The notes under the pieces are model-generated. The model worked only from the letters and a program-made list of their open reading frames with translations. It had not been told where the DNA came from and made no database searches. A DNA stretch of 6,482 nucleotides, from positions 1 through 6,482 of the forward strand of contig CALQZK010000028.1 in NCBI GenBank assembly GCA_943349555.1, in the 5' to 3' direction. The stretch's first letter is position 1. The number at the start of each line of letters is the position of its first letter. A program made the position numbers and the translations under genes. The DNA comes from Candidatus Nomurabacteria bacterium. Lineage in GTDB: Bacteria; Patescibacteriota; Minisyncoccia; Phycocordibacterales; PALSA-1337. Shown here piece by piece: positions 5,309-6,482 of the stretch.

Positions 5309-6127
5309 ATGAATAATGAAATAAATAAAACAAAGAAAATTTTAATAATAGAGGATGAGCAGATTCTTGGTGAAATTATCCTAAACAAGCTTTCCTCGGA
5401 AGGATACCAAGTCTTTCTAGCTCATGACGGTGAGTTGGGAATGCAAAAAATGACGGAATTGAAGCCTGACCTTGTCCTACTGGATCTCATCATGCCCAAG
5501 AAGAACGGTATCGAAGTCCTCGAAGAAATGCAAAACATTGATGCGTTAAAAAATATACCAGTTGTCGTGATTTCCAATTCAGGCCAACAGAGTGAGATAG
5601 AGAGGATAGTTAGACTTGGGGTCCGAGACTACATTATAAAGGCGCAATTCAGCCCAGATGAAGTCATAGAAAAAGTTAGAAAATATCTGAATCAGGAATA
5701 TAAGGAAAAAGGTACGGTCAATTCCACTTCTCCCATCGGCGGGAAAAAGATTAAGATTCTCCTTGCTGAAGATGATCAATTCCTCTCTTCTCTCGTCGCA
5801 CAAAGACTGGGAAAAGATGGGTATGCAATATCAAATGCCACTGATGGCAAGCAGGTGCTCAAAGTCTTAGAAGAAAATATTCCCGATCTTATACTCATGG
5901 ACATCCTCATGCCAGAGATGAATGGAATTGAGGTCTTGAAGACTATCAGAAGCCAGGAAAAATATAAGGATATTATAATCATCATCTTTTCTAACCTTGG
6001 ACAGGATCATGAGGTAGAAGAAGCGAAAAAATCCGGTGCCGATGATTTCCTCGTGAAAGTAAACTTTACCCTCAAGGAAGTTGTAGAAAAGATCAATGTC
6101 CTACTGAAGCAGAAGGGTAAGATATGA
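5309..6127 (+). CDS. Response regulator with two tandem receiver domains and no output domain
   Basis: The 272-residue product is two REC domains joined by a short linker (about 128-147). REC1 (9-127) has the acidic pair Glu15/Asp16, phospho-acceptor Asp59 in LLDLIMP, Ser89 as the Thr/Ser switch and Lys111. REC2 (148-266) has Glu154/Asp155/Asp156, Asp198 in LMDILMP, Ser228 and Lys250. Both sites are intact and should accept phosphate. Both carry SN-x-GQ after beta-4 and a K-x-x-F element after the conserved Lys, a pattern I associate with CPR regulators. With no DNA-binding or enzymatic domain, it probably acts by protein contact or as a phosphate relay or sink. The start at 5309 is chosen because a TATACT box ends 7 nt before it; a TTG at 5285 in the same frame overlaps that promoter and lacks a ribosome site. 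The stop overlaps the tsaD start by ATGA. Confidence 0.92.
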   Translation: MNNEINKTKKILIIEDEQILGEIILNKLSSEGYQVFLAHDGELGMQKMTELKPDLVLLDLIMPKKNGIEVLEEMQNIDALKNIPVVVISNSGQQSEIERIVRLGVRDYIIKAQFSPDEVIEKVRKYLNQEYKEKGTVNSTSPIGGKKIKILLAEDDQFLSSLVAQRLGKDGYAISNATDGKQVLKVLEENIPDLILMDILMPEMNGIEVLKTIRSQEKYKDIIIIIFSNLGQDHEVEEAKKSGADDFLVKVNFTLKEVVEKINVLLKQKGKI

Positions 6128-6482
6128 TAGTTCTTGGTATTGAGACAAGTTGTGATGAAACAGCCCTATGTATTCTGGAGACTCGCCAAGATGGTGAAGA
6201 TTTTGAATATAGAATTATTTCTAATATAATCCATTCGCAAATAGAGTTGCATAAAGAATACGGCGGAGTCTTTCCCATGCTTGCCAAGAGAGAGCATATA
6301 AAAAACCTGCCAATATTATTTGAACAAATCCTAGCAAATTCGACAATACAAGACAACGAAATAGACTACATAGCAGTGACCCAAGGACCAGGCCTGGAAC
6401 CAGCCCTATGGACCGGCATAGTCTTTGCAAAAGAATTGGGAGAAAAGCTGGGGGTGCCTATCATTCCAGTAAATCATATGGA
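6124..6482 (+). CDS. tsaD: tRNA N6-adenosine threonylcarbamoyltransferase TsaD, 3'-truncated
   Basis: TsaD transfers the threonylcarbamoyl group from threonylcarbamoyl-AMP to A37 of tRNAs reading ANN codons, making t6A; in bacteria it works with TsaB and TsaE. The first 119 residues of about 340 are visible. They show the ASKHA phosphate-1 motif VLGIETSCDET (3-13), HSQIELHKEYGGVFPMLAKREH (37-58), which is the TsaD version of SQ-x-x-LH-x-x-YGG, and QGPGLEPALW (87-96). At the window edge is NHM, the beginning of the metal-binding NHMEGH (His118; its partner His is just outside). The ATG overlaps the regulator's stop codon by 4 nt (ATGA), with a weak GAAGGG (6112-6117) 6 nt upstream, so translation is probably coupled. 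The gene is nearly universal, so the stray association with a signalling operon concerns its expression, not its function. Confidence 0.97.
   Translation, partial: MIVLGIETSCDETALCILETRQDGEDFEYRIISNIIHSQIELHKEYGGVFPMLAKREHIKNLPILFEQILANSTIQDNEIDYIAVTQGPGLEPALWTGIVFAKELGEKLGVPIIPVNHM

Noticed and set aside
6093..6430. Two minus-strand frames opposite the start of tsaD
   Set aside because: They are antisense to unmistakable TsaD motifs and cysteine- and serine-rich in the manner of shadow frames.
6124..6482. Functional link between TsaD and the three tRNAs of the window
   Set aside because: t6A is made on tRNAs reading ANN codons; Glu(TTC), Ser(CGA) and Val(GAC) are not substrates.
1..6482. 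CRISPR array, riboswitch or insertion sequence
   Set aside because: I see no regularly spaced repeats, no long structured leader (intergenic gaps are all under about 100 bases) and no transposase.

Overview
The window looks like a chromosomal segment of a Patescibacteria/CPR (Parcubacteria-like) bacterium. The evidence is indirect: a moderate-to-low GC content judged by eye, small compact genes, an almost complete lack of Shine-Dalgarno sequences, an HQLRTPL-type kinase H-box, receiver domains carrying SN-x-GQ after beta-4, and a TsaD with the GPGLEPALW variant. The lineage is inferred from remembered family patterns, not from a search.

Layout. Positions 1-836 (+) hold the 3' part of a thioredoxin-reductase/AhpF-like flavoprotein. 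It converges on a membrane-anchored staphylococcal-nuclease-like gene (905-1483, -), and a large GC-rich palindrome (836-929) lies between them as a probable bidirectional terminator. Upstream of the nuclease on the minus strand are a 117-residue three-helix membrane protein of unknown function (1550-1903) and tRNA-Glu(UUC) (1932-2006). Divergent from that tRNA is a helix-turn-helix protein with a LAGLIDADG-like motif (2091-2783). It is followed by tRNA-Ser(CGA) and tRNA-Val(GAC), each with its own promoter.

From 3108 a plus-strand signalling cluster runs to the end: a stand-alone FIST sensor (3108-4271), a soluble histidine kinase 8 bp later (4280-5278), a response regulator made of two receiver domains and nothing else (5309-6127), and tsaD (6124 to beyond the window), which overlaps the regulator by ATGA. 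The FIST protein probably detects a small ligand or haem/NO and controls the kinase, which would phosphorylate one or both receivers. With no DNA-binding domain, output must pass through protein contacts. The arrangement resembles the NosP(FIST)-kinase pairs of proteobacteria, although the ligand here is unknown.

A feature running through the whole window is promoter design. Five promoters carry an extended -10 of the form TGnTAtnnT. Four protein genes (start codons at 1903, 1483, 2091 and 5309) have a -10 box ending 6-7 nt before the ATG, which predicts leaderless mRNAs. This changes two start codons. No stretch longer than 300 bases lacks a gene, and I see no CRISPR array, insertion sequence or integrated element with ends.
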